A stretch of 64,000 nt of DNA from Halomonas sp. McH1-25 (lineage in GTDB: Bacteria; Pseudomonadota; Gammaproteobacteria; Pseudomonadales; Halomonadaceae). Under the pieces are notes generated by a model. It worked only from the letters and a program-made list of their open reading frames with translations, was not told the origin of the DNA and made no database searches. The stretch spans positions 372,001 through 436,000 of the forward strand of contig NZ_JAKRFI010000003.1 in assembly GCF_022348165.1 (NCBI RefSeq), read 5' to 3'. A program made the position numbers and the translations under genes. Below are positions 1 through 8,879 of the stretch, piece by piece; position 1 is the first letter of the stretch, and the number at the start of each line of letters is the position of its first letter.

Positions 1-1
1 C

Positions 2-622
2 TACGGCCAGATACTTGGCATGCTCGGCGTCCTCGCCGAGCGTCACCTGCGGCATGGCGGCCATGTCTACGATCTCGGCTGTTCGCTTGGCGCTGTAGGT
101 CTGGCGCTGGCCGGCAGGCTGCCACCGGACGCCTTCACCCTGACCGGTATCGACCTGTCACCCGCCATGGTCAGTCGAGCGCGCACCCTCCTGGCCGAGG
201 AATGCCCCGAGCACCGTATCGATATCGTCGAGGGGGATATCCGCCAGGTCGATTACCGGCCAGCCAGCATGATCGTGCTCAACTTCACGCTGCAGTTCCT
301 GTCGCCGAGCGATCGCGACGGGGTGATTGCGCGACTCCACGAGGCGCTGGAACCCGGTGGCGTGCTGATTCTATCGGAAAAGATCGTCGCCGCGGACGAG
401 CAGGAGAATGCCTGGCTAGTGGAGCGCTACCACGACTTCAAGCGGGCCAATGGCTATAGCGACCTGGAAATCAGCCAGAAACGCACGGCGCTGGAGAACG
501 TGTTGATCCCCGATACGCTGGACGCGCATCATGCGCGCCTGGCGAGCGCTGGCTTCAGCCGGGTGACGACCTGGTTCCAGTATCTCAATTTCGCTTCGAT
601 GATCGCCTTCAAGGATGCCTGA
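2..622 (+). CDS. cmoA: Carboxy-S-adenosyl-L-methionine synthase CmoA (5'-truncated by window edge)
   Basis: CmoA converts SAM and prephenate to carboxy-SAM, the donor used by CmoB to build 5-oxyacetyluridine (cmo5U) at wobble position 34 of tRNA. The frame is open from base 2, so the visible ATG at 20 is internal; about 40 N-terminal residues compared with the roughly 247-aa E. coli protein lie outside the window. Visible signatures are the SAM-binding motif YDLGCSLGA, the motif LNFTLQFL, the FKRANGYSDLEISQKR segment and the C-terminal WFQYLNF. The stop overlaps the cmoB start by 8 bp, implying translational coupling in a cmoAB operon. Confidence 0.95.
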   Translation, partial: YGQILGMLGVLAERHLRHGGHVYDLGCSLGAVGLALAGRLPPDAFTLTGIDLSPAMVSRARTLLAEECPEHRIDIVEGDIRQVDYRPASMIVLNFTLQFLSPSDRDGVIARLHEALEPGGVLILSEKIVAADEQENAWLVERYHDFKRANGYSDLEISQKRTALENVLIPDTLDAHHARLASAGFSRVTTWFQYLNFASMIAFKDA

Positions 623-1616
623 CGTGCCAACGCCCGATGCCGCCCAGCAGGCGCTCTATCACGCTTTCGTGGATCACGGCCTGACCCGCTGGCTAGCGCG
701 CCTGCCCGAACAGTTGGCCAGCGGTCTCGACCGCAAGCGTTACGGCGACCTTCCGGCCTGGGAGAAAGCCGTGGCCAAGCTGCCCGTACTGCCCGAAACG
801 CGCCAGGTTTTCCTCGATCGCGACCGGGTCAGCGTCGATGTCGAGCTGAGCGATGCTCAGCGTCGCCAGTCGGAGAACCTGCTGCGCAAGCTGATGCCGT
901 GGCGCAAGGGCCCGTTCGCGTTGGGCGGTATCGAGATCGATACCGAGTGGCGTTCGGACTGGAAGTGGCAGCGCGTCGCCCCCCACCTAGCCCCACTGGC
1001 AGGACGCAAGGTGCTCGACGTGGGCGGTGGCAGCGGGTATCACGCCTGGCGCATGGCCGGTGCCGGCGCCGCCTTCGTGCTGGTGATCGATCCTTCGCCG
1101 CGCTTCTATTACCAGTTCCAGGCAGTCAGGCATTTCGTCGGCAAGGCCGACGACGGGCGTACGCATTTCCTGCCGGTGGGCATCGAAGACGTTCCCGACA
1201 ATCTCGAAGCCTTCGACACGGTGTTCTCGATGGGCGTGCTCTATCATCGTCCGTCGCCACTCGATCATCTGCTGCAGCTCAGGGGCGCCCTGCGCCCTGG
1301 CGGCGAGCTGGTGCTGGAGACCCTCGTCGTCGAGGGCGATAGCGCTACCGTGTTCATGCCCGGCGAACGCTACGCCGCCATGCCCAACGTGTACTTTCTG
1401 CCCTCCTCGGCCGCGCTGGCGCAGTGGCTCGAACGCTGCGGCTTCAGCAACGTGCGCGTCGTCGACGAAGCCGCAACCAGTCTCGACGAACAGCGCTCGA
1501 CAGACTGGATGACCTTCCAATCGCTGGCCGATTTCCTCCACCCTGCAGACCGCACGCGGACCCTCGAAGGCTATCCGGCGCCGCGCCGCGCCGTGGTCAT
1601 TGCCGAGCGCTCCTGA
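615..1616 (+). CDS. cmoB: tRNA U34 carboxymethyltransferase CmoB
   Basis: CmoB transfers the carboxymethyl group of carboxy-SAM to 5-hydroxyuridine-34 in tRNA. It is 333 aa, near the 323 aa of E. coli CmoB. The N-terminal third is the CmoB-specific region (FALGGIEIDTEWRSDWKW), followed by a Rossmann methyltransferase fold with motif I VLDVGGGSGYHAWRM near residue 133 and FSMGVLYHRPSPLDHL near residue 206. It overlaps the end of cmoA, so the two are coupled. The third cmo5U enzyme, cmoM, lies about 9 kb away in the same window. Confidence 0.95.
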   Translation: MPDVPTPDAAQQALYHAFVDHGLTRWLARLPEQLASGLDRKRYGDLPAWEKAVAKLPVLPETRQVFLDRDRVSVDVELSDAQRRQSENLLRKLMPWRKGPFALGGIEIDTEWRSDWKWQRVAPHLAPLAGRKVLDVGGGSGYHAWRMAGAGAAFVLVIDPSPRFYYQFQAVRHFVGKADDGRTHFLPVGIEDVPDNLEAFDTVFSMGVLYHRPSPLDHLLQLRGALRPGGELVLETLVVEGDSATVFMPGERYAAMPNVYFLPSSAALAQWLERCGFSNVRVVDEAATSLDEQRSTDWMTFQSLADFLHPADRTRTLEGYPAPRRAVVIAERS

Positions 1617-1680
1617 GCGCGGCGATTGCATCGACAGCGACTTTCGTGCTGGCCCGCCATTTGGCCTTGACCTCAGGCGA

Positions 1681-1704
1681 TGCGCAAATAAAAATTATTC
1701 GCAC
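1681..1704. promoter_or_regulatory. AT-rich inverted repeat upstream of the haem gene (possible Fur-type site)
   Basis: An imperfect palindrome with arms TGCG..AATAA and TTATT.CGCA lies about 30 bp before the hemS-like start. Haem-handling genes are commonly Fur-regulated, and the AATAA-N-TTATT core loosely resembles half of a Fur box. The match to the Fur consensus is weak, so this is a candidate only. Confidence 0.25.
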
Positions 1705-1733
1705 ATAAGTTGCTCCGCGTTCGGGAGAACGTC

Positions 1734-2699
1734 ATGGTACAGGCCGATACGTTGTTCGAAGTCTACCAAGAGGCACGCCAACGCGCGCCGCACATCGACA
1801 GTCGCAGCTTGGCACGACTACTGGATACCAGCGAGGGAGACATACAAGCCGCCCGGCTGGGTCGCGGCGTGACCACGCTGGCGATAACCCCCTGCGATCT
1901 GGTGATGCTACTGCCCAGGTTGGGGCCGCTGGAGGTCATCAGCCAGGCCCCCCATGCAGTGCTGGCTAGCCGCCTCGACGCCTGCCGAGTGACCGGCAAC
2001 CGGCACCACGCCAGCCTTGGCGACGACCATGCGTTGGCCGTACAGCTATTGCTGCCATCCTGGTACTGGGTCGCCCTTTCACGTGAGCAGCCCCAGGAGC
2101 GCGACGAGGTGCTGCCCTGCGTGCAGATCTTCGATCGTTTCGGCCGCGTGCTGCATCGGCTCTACCTGCGTGAGCCGAGCCGCGCTCGGCTCACGTTGCT
2201 CGACTGCTATCGCACCGATCGGATTCCGAGCTTTGCCCGCTGCATCGAGACGACGACAGAGCCCAATCTGCCGGCCGATCGGCAGCTGTTGACCGAGTGG
2301 CGCGCCATGAGCTGCGACGACGATTTCGCCGCCTTGCTGCACCGCCACCAGCTGAGCCGGCTAGACGCCTGCCGTGCGGTAGCCGGCCACTTCAGTCAGC
2401 CGATCACCACGCAACATTTCGTTCTCGCCCTGGAGCGCTTATGCGTCCATCGCCAGCACACCGAGGTCAGCCTGCTCAACGGCGCCGGCATGCACGCTCA
2501 CTGTGAGTGTTTCGAACGTTTTCAACGTCGCTGCCCGGATAGCCTGTCACTGCAGAGCAACGCCTTGACGCTGACACTGGACAGCGACTCGCTGGCAGAA
2601 GCCTGGCTAGTAACCCGCCCAAGCGCGCGTGGGCTAACGTCTCACCTGGAGGCGTTCGATGCTCAGGGGCGGCTGATGGTGTCACTGGGTTCTGCCTGA
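1734..2699 (+). CDS. HemS/HmuS/ChuS-family haem-binding/degrading protein
   Basis: The 321-aa product matches the two-lobe HemS family, cytoplasmic proteins that bind haem delivered by a haem ABC transporter and either shuttle or degrade it. Conserved stretches are EWRAMSCDDDFAALLHRH and the HNLTRQ-like LSRLDACRAVAG in the second lobe, then SLAEAWLVTRPS and LTSHLEAFDAQG near the C-terminus. I chose the ATG at 1734 because it has GGGAGAA 4 nt upstream; the upstream in-frame ATG at 1710 has none. No TonB receptor or haem ABC genes are adjacent, which is unusual. The next gene is convergent. Confidence 0.8.
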   Translation: MVQADTLFEVYQEARQRAPHIDSRSLARLLDTSEGDIQAARLGRGVTTLAITPCDLVMLLPRLGPLEVISQAPHAVLASRLDACRVTGNRHHASLGDDHALAVQLLLPSWYWVALSREQPQERDEVLPCVQIFDRFGRVLHRLYLREPSRARLTLLDCYRTDRIPSFARCIETTTEPNLPADRQLLTEWRAMSCDDDFAALLHRHQLSRLDACRAVAGHFSQPITTQHFVLALERLCVHRQHTEVSLLNGAGMHAHCECFERFQRRCPDSLSLQSNALTLTLDSDSLAEAWLVTRPSARGLTSHLEAFDAQGRLMVSLGSA

Positions 2700-2703
2700 A
2701 ACA

Positions 2704-2764
2704 CGTCGACCCGCCGGAAATGAACCGTCCTCTGCATGACGTCGGTTCACAAGGCGGGTCGACG
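2704..2764. terminator. Large nested hairpin between convergent genes
   Basis: Outer arms CGTCGACCCGCC (2704-2715) and GGCGGGTCGACG (2753-2764) pair perfectly over 12 bp. Inner arms TGAACCG (2721-2727) and CGGTTCA (2743-2749) pair over 7 bp. There is no T tract, so it would be a structural or weak terminator serving the hemS-like gene and the convergent hydrolase gene. Confidence 0.5.
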
Positions 2765-2784
2765 GGGCAATACGCTGGGTGGGG

Positions 2785-3273
2785 TTATTCCACGCTGGCC
2801 GTGTCGGCTTCGCGCATCAGGGCATCGAACGACATCCCGGCCCTGGTCGGCACACTCGGCACCGTGACTGCTTGTACGTCACCCCCCGTGTCATGGTCGC
2901 GGGTCGCTGCATATTTGACCGCCTCTACCGCACTCCTGCCATGGTCGATGGCGGCCAAAGCCCATTTCCAGCCGGTGCCGTAAGCGACCGGCCCTGTCAC
3001 CGGCATTCTGACCAGACGATCGAACATCTCGAACACCCCGTTGGGCCCGGCAATGATCATCTCGAGTCGCGAGACATGCGGCTTGGCATCGCGTGGCGCA
3101 CCGGCATTCAGCCATTCCATGACTTCCCACCATCCCTGCTGCTCTCCGGCGAAGGCGACCCATTCACCGTTATCGAGCTTGAAGAGCTTCTGTGCATGGT
3201 TGTACGTCGAACCATTGACGCTGATCAGCGAATCCGTCGCCAGTGTCGTTCCGTCCCATACGATGGTAGTCAT
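2785..3273 (-). CDS. Proteasome/HslV-like Ntn-hydrolase (orphan)
   Basis: The 162-aa product resembles HslV and proteasome beta-type N-terminal nucleophile hydrolases. It begins M-TTIVWDG, so Met removal would expose Thr1 as in HslV. Asp13 (LATDS) and Lys28 (HAQKLF) fall where HslV has Asp17 and Lys33, and AFAGE matches the HslV AGFAGG strand. The C-terminal WALAAIDHG...GGDVQAVTV matches the end of the fold. The start at 3273 is decided by AGAGGT six bases upstream; the ATG at 3279 has no spacing to that site. There is no HslU-type ATPase next to it. Similar small proteins occur in phages and bacterial islands; the substrate is unknown. Confidence 0.6.
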   Translation of the reverse strand: MTTIVWDGTTLATDSLISVNGSTYNHAQKLFKLDNGEWVAFAGEQQGWWEVMEWLNAGAPRDAKPHVSRLEMIIAGPNGVFEMFDRLVRMPVTGPVAYGTGWKWALAAIDHGRSAVEAVKYAATRDHDTGGDVQAVTVPSVPTRAGMSFDALMREADTASVE

Positions 3274-3453
3274 CTGCATACCTCTAGTTATAGGAATGGC
3301 CTACTGCGGCTCCGACCTTTCTCGCTTGCCTAACGTTACGATATAGACAAAAAAAGGAGGGATTCGTCACCAATGATGCCGTTTTGTTTCCGCGCTCATC
3401 GTCGAAATAACGCCCTCCCTGCCCGCCTAATCCGATCATTGTTCGTAAAGACA

Positions 3454-3485
3454 GCGGGCCCTGCCGATGTCTCGACAGGGCCCGC
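3454..3485 (-). terminator. Terminator hairpin after cysN
   Basis: Arms GCGGGCCCTG (3454-3463) and CAGGGCCCGC (3476-3485) form a perfect 10-bp stem with a 12-nt loop, followed on the minus strand by TGTCTTTA. It lies about 20 bp past the cysN stop. Confidence 0.65.
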
Positions 3486-3506
3486 AGCGCTTCATCCCAA
3501 CGGGTG

Positions 3507-4949
3507 TTACCTGTTCAGCAGCTCGCGTACGTCCTTGGCTTCCCAGTGCGGGAAATACTTGCGCACCAGCGCATTGAGCTCGACCTCGAAGGCCTGCCAG
3601 TCGACCTCATGGGTCGCTCCGCCCTGGCCTTCGGCCACGCTGCGGATCATTCCGGCACCCACGGTGACGTTGCTCAGTCGATCGATGACGATGAAGCTGC
3701 CCGTGCCCGGGCTGGTGCGGTAGTCGTCGACCGGCACCGGCGCGGTCAGTTCGACCCGGCAGCGGCCAATGGCGTTCAGGCCCAATCGTTCGGCGGCGTG
3801 GTGTTCCAGCGCGTTGACGTCGATCTGGTAGTCGATGGCGCTGACCTGGCCCGCCAGGTCGCGGGTGGCGAGCTTGAGATCGTAGAGTTTGCCGGGCGCG
3901 AGCGCGTCCTCGTGCATCCACACGATATCCGCCGCGAACGCGTTCGACAGCGGCACCTCGGCGTCCGCCGCGACCAGCCAGTCGCCGCGCGAGATGTCGA
4001 TCTCGTCATGCAGGGTCACGGTGATCGCCTGGCCCGGGTAGGCGGCGTCGAGATCGCCGTCGAAGGTGACGATGCGCTCCACCGTGGAGGTCTTGCCCGA
4101 GGGCAGCGCCTTGACCTGTTGCCCGGGACGCAGAATACCGGCGGCCAGGGTGCCGCAGTAGCCGCGAAAATCCAGATTGGGGCGGTTGACGTACTGCACC
4201 GGCAGGCGCAGGTCGGTGAGGTTCTGGTCGTGGCTGATCTCGACATTCTCGAGCAACTCGAGCAGCGCCGGCCCCTGCTCACCGTTTACCTGGTACCACG
4301 GCGTATGCTCGCTCTTGTTGACGACGTTGTCGCCTTCCAGTGCCGAAAGCGGCACGAAGCGGATGTCGCGGGCATCGAGTTTCTCGGCGAATTGGCGGTA
4401 CTCGGCGACGATCTCGTCGAAGCGCGCCTGCGAATAATCGACCAGATCCATCTTGTTGACCGCGATCACCAGGTGCTGGATGCCCAGCAGGTCGGCGATG
4501 AAGCTGTGCCGGCGGGTCTGGGTCTGCACCCCGTAACGAGCGTCGATCAGAATCACCGCCAGGCTGGCCGTGGAAGCGCCGGTGGCCATGTTGCGGGTGT
4601 ACTGCTCGTGCCCCGGGGTGTCGGCGATGATGAACTTGCGCTTGTCGGTGGAGAAGAAGCGATAGGCGACATCGATGGTGATGCCCTGCTCGCGCTCCGA
4701 CTGCAACCCGTCGACCAGCAGCGCCAGGTCGACCTTGTCGCCGGTGGTGCCGCTCTTCTTCGAGTCACGGGTGATCGCGGCGAGCTGGTCCTCGTAGATC
4801 ATCTTCGAGTCGTGCAGCAACCGCCCGATCAGGGTCGACTTGCCGTCGTCGACGCTGCCGCAGGTGATGAAGCGCAGCAGGTCCTTGTTCTCGTGCTCGT
4901 GCAGGTACTGCTCGATATTGTCTGCGATTAGAGAAGACTGATGGGCCAT
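3507..4949 (-). CDS. cysN: Sulfate adenylyltransferase subunit 1 (GTPase) CysN
   Basis: CysN is the GTP-hydrolysing subunit of ATP sulfurylase, which with CysD converts sulfate and ATP to adenosine 5'-phosphosulfate in assimilatory sulfate reduction. The 480-aa protein has the translation-factor GTPase signature: P-loop GSVDDGKST near residue 31, [11 protein letters not shown] (G3) and NKMDLVD (G4), then beta-barrel domains. It is about the usual 475 aa, and there is no fused APS kinase (CysC) domain, unlike NodQ-type proteins. cysD lies 76 bp upstream on the same strand, so they form a cysDN operon. Confidence 0.95.
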   Translation of the reverse strand: MAHQSSLIADNIEQYLHEHENKDLLRFITCGSVDDGKSTLIGRLLHDSKMIYEDQLAAITRDSKKSGTTGDKVDLALLVDGLQSEREQGITIDVAYRFFSTDKRKFIIADTPGHEQYTRNMATGASTASLAVILIDARYGVQTQTRRHSFIADLLGIQHLVIAVNKMDLVDYSQARFDEIVAEYRQFAEKLDARDIRFVPLSALEGDNVVNKSEHTPWYQVNGEQGPALLELLENVEISHDQNLTDLRLPVQYVNRPNLDFRGYCGTLAAGILRPGQQVKALPSGKTSTVERIVTFDGDLDAAYPGQAITVTLHDEIDISRGDWLVAADAEVPLSNAFAADIVWMHEDALAPGKLYDLKLATRDLAGQVSAIDYQIDVNALEHHAAERLGLNAIGRCRVELTAPVPVDDYRTSPGTGSFIVIDRLSNVTVGAGMIRSVAEGQGGATHEVDWQAFEVELNALVRKYFPHWEAKDVRELLNR

Positions 4950-5025
4950 GATGGAATCCCGAAAAACAATGATCAGACGCTGAGCGAAACGTCAGCGAGC
5001 GATGGCCAGACTAGGCGAACAGCGG

Positions 5026-5937
5026 CTAGAAATATCCCTCGCGCTTCTTGCGCTCCATGCTGCCCGCCTGGTCATGATCGATGGCCCGGCCGCTGCGCTC
5101 GCTGGTGCGGGTCAACAGCATTTCCTGAATGATCTCGGGCAGCGTGGCGGCCTTGGATTCCACCGCGCCGGTCAGCGGGTAACAACCCAGCGTGCGGAAA
5201 CGCACCCACTTTTCCTGCGGCACTTCGCCGGCTTCCAGCGGCAGGCGCTCGTCGTCGACCATGATCTGCATGCCGTCGCGCTCGACCACCGGGCGCGGCG
5301 CGGCGTAATACAGCGGCACGATGGGAATCGACTCGAGGTAGATGTACTGCCAGATGTCCAGCTCGGTCCAGTTGGAGAGCGGGAACACGCGGATCGATTC
5401 GCCCTTGTTGACCTTGGCGTTGTAGACGTTCCACAGCTCGGGGCGCTGATTCTTGGGGTCCCAGCGGTGGTAGCGGTCGCGAAACGAGTAGACGCGTTCC
5501 TTGGCCCGCGAGGCTTCCTCGTCGCGGCGTGCCCCGCCGAAGGCGGCGTCGAAGCCGTACTTGTCCAGCGCCTGCTTGAGCGACTGGGTCTTCATGATAT
5601 CGGTGTACTTGGCGCTGCCGTGCTCGAACGGGTTGATGTTCGCGGCGCGACCTTCCTCGTTGATATGCTCGATCAGTTCCATCCCGGCATCCGCGGCCAT
5701 GCGATCACGGAACTCGATCATCTCGCGGAACTTCCAGGTGGTGTTGACGTGCATCAGGGGGAACGGTGGCGTGCCCGGATAGAAGGCCTTGCGCGCCAGG
5801 TGCAGCATCACCGAGGAGTCCTTGCCGATGGAGTACAGCATCACCGGGTTGCGGAACTCGGCGGCGACTTCACGGATGATATGGATCGACTCCGCCTCGA
5901 GCTGCTTGAGGTGAGTCTGGCGTTCAGGGGAAAGCAT
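5026..5937 (-). CDS. cysD: Sulfate adenylyltransferase subunit 2 CysD
   Basis: CysD is the catalytic ATP sulfurylase subunit of the adenine nucleotide alpha hydrolase (PP-loop) fold. The product is 303 aa against 302 in E. coli. The N-terminal [19 protein letters not shown] and the PP-loop [18 protein letters not shown] match closely, and the C-terminus ERKKREGYF is the family ending. The frame is open to 6006, but the ATG at 5937 fits the family N-terminus and has GAGAGG 11 nt upstream. It is first in the cysDN operon. Confidence 0.95.
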   Translation of the reverse strand: MLSPERQTHLKQLEAESIHIIREVAAEFRNPVMLYSIGKDSSVMLHLARKAFYPGTPPFPLMHVNTTWKFREMIEFRDRMAADAGMELIEHINEEGRAANINPFEHGSAKYTDIMKTQSLKQALDKYGFDAAFGGARRDEEASRAKERVYSFRDRYHRWDPKNQRPELWNVYNAKVNKGESIRVFPLSNWTELDIWQYIYLESIPIVPLYYAAPRPVVERDGMQIMVDDERLPLEAGEVPQEKWVRFRTLGCYPLTGAVESKAATLPEIIQEMLLTRTSERSGRAIDHDQAGSMERKKREGYF

Positions 5938-6049
5938 TGCGCGTGCAACCTCTCGATGACAACGGCGCCTTGGCATGGCAAGGCGCCTTGAAAACGTGGT
6001 CAGCATAGGCGCCGGGACGCGACGCTGGTCATGGAGGCTACGTTACCGA

Positions 6050-6112
6050 TCCTGCAACGATAACGTCAAAGAATTAAGAACTATTCCTTAAGCATTACAA
6101 GCTATAAGGGCC
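6050..6112 (-). promoter_or_regulatory. AT-rich upstream region of cysDN (possible CysB-dependent promoter)
   Basis: This is a conspicuously AT-rich patch in an otherwise GC-rich interval between cysD and cpdA. It contains the inverted pair TTAAG (6074-6078) and CTTAA (6087-6091) and TAAGGAAT on the cysD strand. cysD promoters are typically CysB-activated at AT-rich sites. No convincing -35/-10 pair could be fixed by eye. Confidence 0.25.
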
Positions 6113-6129
6113 GGGCGTCGCCACGTCGA

Positions 6130-6864
6130 TCATACATCGACGCGCTCGACCCAGGTCGAGAAGCGATCTCCCTCCAGGTCGACGACGCGCAAGCCCGGAC
6201 GTGACGCTTCGTCGACGGCAAACTCCGGGGAACCGCCCAGAAATTGATCCGAAGTGGAAGGGCAGCCATAGACGGCAATCTCGCCGAACGGCGACGCATG
6301 GCGTGCCGCAAAGGCCTGATGAATATGCCCGAAGACGATCCCTCTCACCTGGCCGTAGGCCGCCAGGGTCTGCCACAGGGCTTCCCTGTCGGTGAGTCCA
6401 ATGGCGTCCATCCATGCCGACCCGACCTCGACCGGCGGATGGTGCATGGCCAGCAGGGTCGGGCGGTCGTCCTCTTCCAGACGCCACGCCAGTTCCTGCA
6501 ATTGGGTTTGACCGAGTTCGCCATGTACCTGTCCGGGCACTTGCGTGTCGAGGATCAGCAGCCGCCAATGATCGAGATCGACTTCATCATGGATTTCATG
6601 CAAGTCCGTCATGAGCTGCGCCCGGTCATGGTTGCCGGTAAACCAGAACCACGGACAGTCGAAGCCGGAAAAGGCCTCGAAGGCATGACGGTACGAGGCC
6701 GATGTCTCGTCCTGACTGACGTCGCCCGTCACCAGCACCACGTCGGGGCGCAGTGCACGCGCTCTCTCAAGCACGGCATGTAGCTGACGCAGCGGAAGCC
6801 CCTTGCGCGACTGCGCATCGGGATTGGCGTATAGATGACAATCGGTAATCTGGACCAGCCGCAT
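6130..6864 (-). CDS. cpdA: 3',5'-cyclic-AMP phosphodiesterase CpdA
   Basis: CpdA is a class III metallophosphoesterase that hydrolyses cAMP and so lowers CRP signalling. The 244-aa product has all the metal-binding motifs: ITDCHLY near residue 5, VTGDVSQD, FTGNHDRAQ, LLAMHHPPV and VFGHIHQAF. The frame runs open to 7446 across the upstream gene, but the family N-terminus MRLVQITDCHL fixes the start at 6864. It is the last gene of nudF-yqiB-cpdA, the same order as in E. coli. Confidence 0.92.
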   Translation of the reverse strand: MRLVQITDCHLYANPDAQSRKGLPLRQLHAVLERARALRPDVVLVTGDVSQDETSASYRHAFEAFSGFDCPWFWFTGNHDRAQLMTDLHEIHDEVDLDHWRLLILDTQVPGQVHGELGQTQLQELAWRLEEDDRPTLLAMHHPPVEVGSAWMDAIGLTDREALWQTLAAYGQVRGIVFGHIHQAFAARHASPFGEIAVYGCPSTSDQFLGGSPEFAVDEASRPGLRVVDLEGDRFSTWVERVDV

Positions 6865-6899
6865 CAGGCCACGGCTCCATCTGTCGTCGCTGGCATGGA

Positions 6900-7343
6900 T
6901 CAGCGCAGCTCCTGAAGAGCGGCATGGCCGTGGGCGAGCCCATGATCCAGCCACTCGCCGAGAAAACGATTGAGCTGCAGCTTCTCGTCGGGCTGATGCA
7001 TACGCGGATTGGGATAGCGATACCGGCCACTGAAATGGCGCTGACGCTGAAAATCGGTGACTTCGGCCATGCGCACGTCGTGATAGAGGTGCACGACCAT
7101 GCGCGGCGTGTCGACGATACCGTCGAGCACACCGGTCTGACACACGCGGACGATGGTGGTATAGGGCGCACGCTCGACGACTTCGAGCCATAGCGTACCG
7201 AAACGCCCCGAGTTGCCGGAAAGTGGCACTTCTCGCACATCGCCCGCCTCCAGCGAGCCCAGCAGACGGGACATGCGCACGTAATTGGCCGTGCCCTCCG
7301 CCTGCAGACTCTTGAGATCGGTTACATAAGCGGTTCTTGCCAC
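6900..7343 (-). CDS. yqiB: DUF1249 family protein (YqiB-like)
   Basis: This 147-aa protein of unknown function belongs to the DUF1249/YqiB family, with WLEVVERAPYTTIVRV, RMVVHLYHDVRMAEV and RYPNPRMHQPDEKLQLNRFL as conserved blocks. The start is GTG at 7343 with AAGGAGA about 6 nt upstream, only 3 bp after the nudF stop, so translation is probably coupled. It sits between nudF and cpdA as in enterics. The family has no established biochemical role. Confidence 0.88.
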   Translation of the reverse strand: MARTAYVTDLKSLQAEGTANYVRMSRLLGSLEAGDVREVPLSGNSGRFGTLWLEVVERAPYTTIVRVCQTGVLDGIVDTPRMVVHLYHDVRMAEVTDFQRQRHFSGRYRYPNPRMHQPDEKLQLNRFLGEWLDHGLAHGHAALQELR

Positions 7344-7346
7344 AGA

Positions 7347-7976
7347 CTATCTCCTTGCTCGCAATGATGCCCGTTCGCGTGCCAGCCAGTAAAACGCGAT
7401 CAGGCACATGGCGTTGTCGAGTCGTCCGGCGTCGAGAAGTTCCCAAGCGCGAGCGAAAGGTATCACATGAACCAGGATATCCTCATTTTCGTCTTCCAGC
7501 CCATGAACGCCGCCCAGGCCACACGAGTCGACCAGGCCCAGAAACAGGGTGACCTGCTCGTCACAGGCGCCGGGGCTGGGGTAGTAGGTATGCAGCTCGA
7601 TCAATTCCCCAATGGTACAGCCCGCTTCCTCGACGGCTTCACGACGCGCCACATCCGCAGGATTTTCGCCCTGCTCGACCAGCCCTGCCACTGGCTCCAG
7701 CTTCCATGGGCTTCGGGCATCGTCGAGGGCACCGGCACGTACCTGCTCGACCAGCACCACACTGTCCCGTTCGACGTCATAGAGCAGCACGCCCACGGCA
7801 TCGCGACGCACATGGACTTCGCGCGTTATCACATCGCTCCAGCCGCCATTGAACAGGCGATGCCGCAACTGGCGCTTCTCGAGGCGAAAGAACCCCTGTT
7901 GCAGCGTCTGCGTTTCCACCCGCTCGACATCGTCGCGGCCAAAGCGTGGCGTGTCGTGCAACGTCTCCTCTGCCAT
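7347..7976 (-). CDS. nudF: ADP-ribose pyrophosphatase NudF
   Basis: NudF hydrolyses ADP-ribose to AMP and ribose 5-phosphate. The 209-aa protein equals the E. coli length. The Nudix box G-x5-E-x7-RE-x2-EE-x-G is complete (GLVEQGENPADVARREAVEE), and the downstream YPSPGACDEQVTLFLG is typical of NudF. The ATG at 7976 has AGGGAGG five bases upstream; the longer frame to 8027 lacks a site. It is the first gene of the nudF-yqiB-cpdA operon. Confidence 0.92.
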   Translation of the reverse strand: MAEETLHDTPRFGRDDVERVETQTLQQGFFRLEKRQLRHRLFNGGWSDVITREVHVRRDAVGVLLYDVERDSVVLVEQVRAGALDDARSPWKLEPVAGLVEQGENPADVARREAVEEAGCTIGELIELHTYYPSPGACDEQVTLFLGLVDSCGLGGVHGLEDENEDILVHVIPFARAWELLDAGRLDNAMCLIAFYWLARERASLRARR

Positions 7977-8098
7977 GGCAGCCTCCCTGGCGGTCGTCGA
8001 TCGGCGTACCGGTACTACCGTACGCATGAACCGTCATTATCCCGACCCGCTTGATGGATTCCAACCACGGCAGAGGTTTTCATTAGCCGTTGAAGGAT

Positions 8099-8737
8099 CT
8101 ATCCCAGCTTATCAGCCAACGCTCTGGCCTCTTCCCGCAATTCCTCGTCGGAGGCCTCACGTCCTTGGCGCGGCATGCCTTCGATGGCGCGCCTGGCATG
8201 GGTCAGTGCCTCTGACTCGCGCCCCTCATCGGCGAGGAACTCAGCGTAATAGTAATTGACGTCGATACCGTTGGGACGCACCTCCAGGGCCTGACGGAAC
8301 ATGGACTCGGCCTTGTCGCTGTCGCCGAACCCGATCGGCCAGCCTGGCACCTTGTCGTATAACGCCCCCAGCGTGACATAGGCCGATGCATCGCTGCCGC
8401 GTGCGTCGAGCTGGATAGCGCGCTCAAGCGACGCACGCGCCTGCTTGGCCAGGCTCAGTGCCCCCATGCCGCCTTCGGCTCGTGCCGCAGAGGCCTGAAC
8501 GATACCCAACCAAGTGAACGTTTCGGCACTGTCGGGATAGCGATCCGCCAGGACCTCCAACTCGCCGGCCAGCGATGACAGCGCCTTGGCTCGTGCATCC
8601 TCGGGTGTCTGGGTAGTGATGTGCTCCCAGCGATTCTTGATGGCGAAGAGTTCGCTGTCCTGAGCCAGAGCGGGGGGTGCAGTCAGCAACGTGGCCAGGC
8701 TCAACAGACAGGCCGGCAACAGACGATAACGGAACAT
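8099..8737 (-). CDS. Periplasmic tetratricopeptide-repeat protein
   Basis: The 212-aa product has a Sec signal peptide (MFRYRLLPACLLSLATLL...ALAQ), then TPR-type helices: AETFTWLGIVQAS, AYVTLGALYDKVPGWPIGFGD and INYYYAEFLADEGRESEALTHARRAIE-like stretches. The spacing around VPGWPIGFGD resembles the TPR proteins often annotated beside transport or respiratory genes. The start at 8737 has AAGGAGT five bases upstream; the open frame to 8941 overlaps the divergent greB promoter. Function is unknown; a protein-binding role in the periplasm is an inference. Confidence 0.75.
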   Translation of the reverse strand: MFRYRLLPACLLSLATLLTAPPALAQDSELFAIKNRWEHITTQTPEDARAKALSSLAGELEVLADRYPDSAETFTWLGIVQASAARAEGGMGALSLAKQARASLERAIQLDARGSDASAYVTLGALYDKVPGWPIGFGDSDKAESMFRQALEVRPNGIDVNYYYAEFLADEGRESEALTHARRAIEGMPRQGREASDEELREEARALADKLG

Positions 8738-8879
8738 GGCGACTCCTTGAGATACGTTATGCTTGTTTGTCGGCTGCCGGCGTCTTTCGCCGCGCGTTTC
8801 GGCAGCCTCGAAGAGAATGTAACGAACGTTTGAATCATTCGCTAGCCAAGAGAAGCAATCGACGATGAAAGGCCGCAAC

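Noticed and set aside
3373-3723. Plus-strand ORF with a strong AGGAGG 12 bp upstream
   Set aside because: The spacing is too long, the product has no recognisable fold, and the frame runs antisense into cysN and its terminator.
3504-4931. 475-aa plus-strand ORF opposite cysN
   Set aside because: It mirrors cysN codon by codon; antisense open frames are expected in GC-rich genes with strong third-position GC.
6864-7446. 194-residue N-terminal extension of CpdA
   Set aside because: The extension overlaps yqiB and nudF in another frame and has no similarity; the family start is at 6864.
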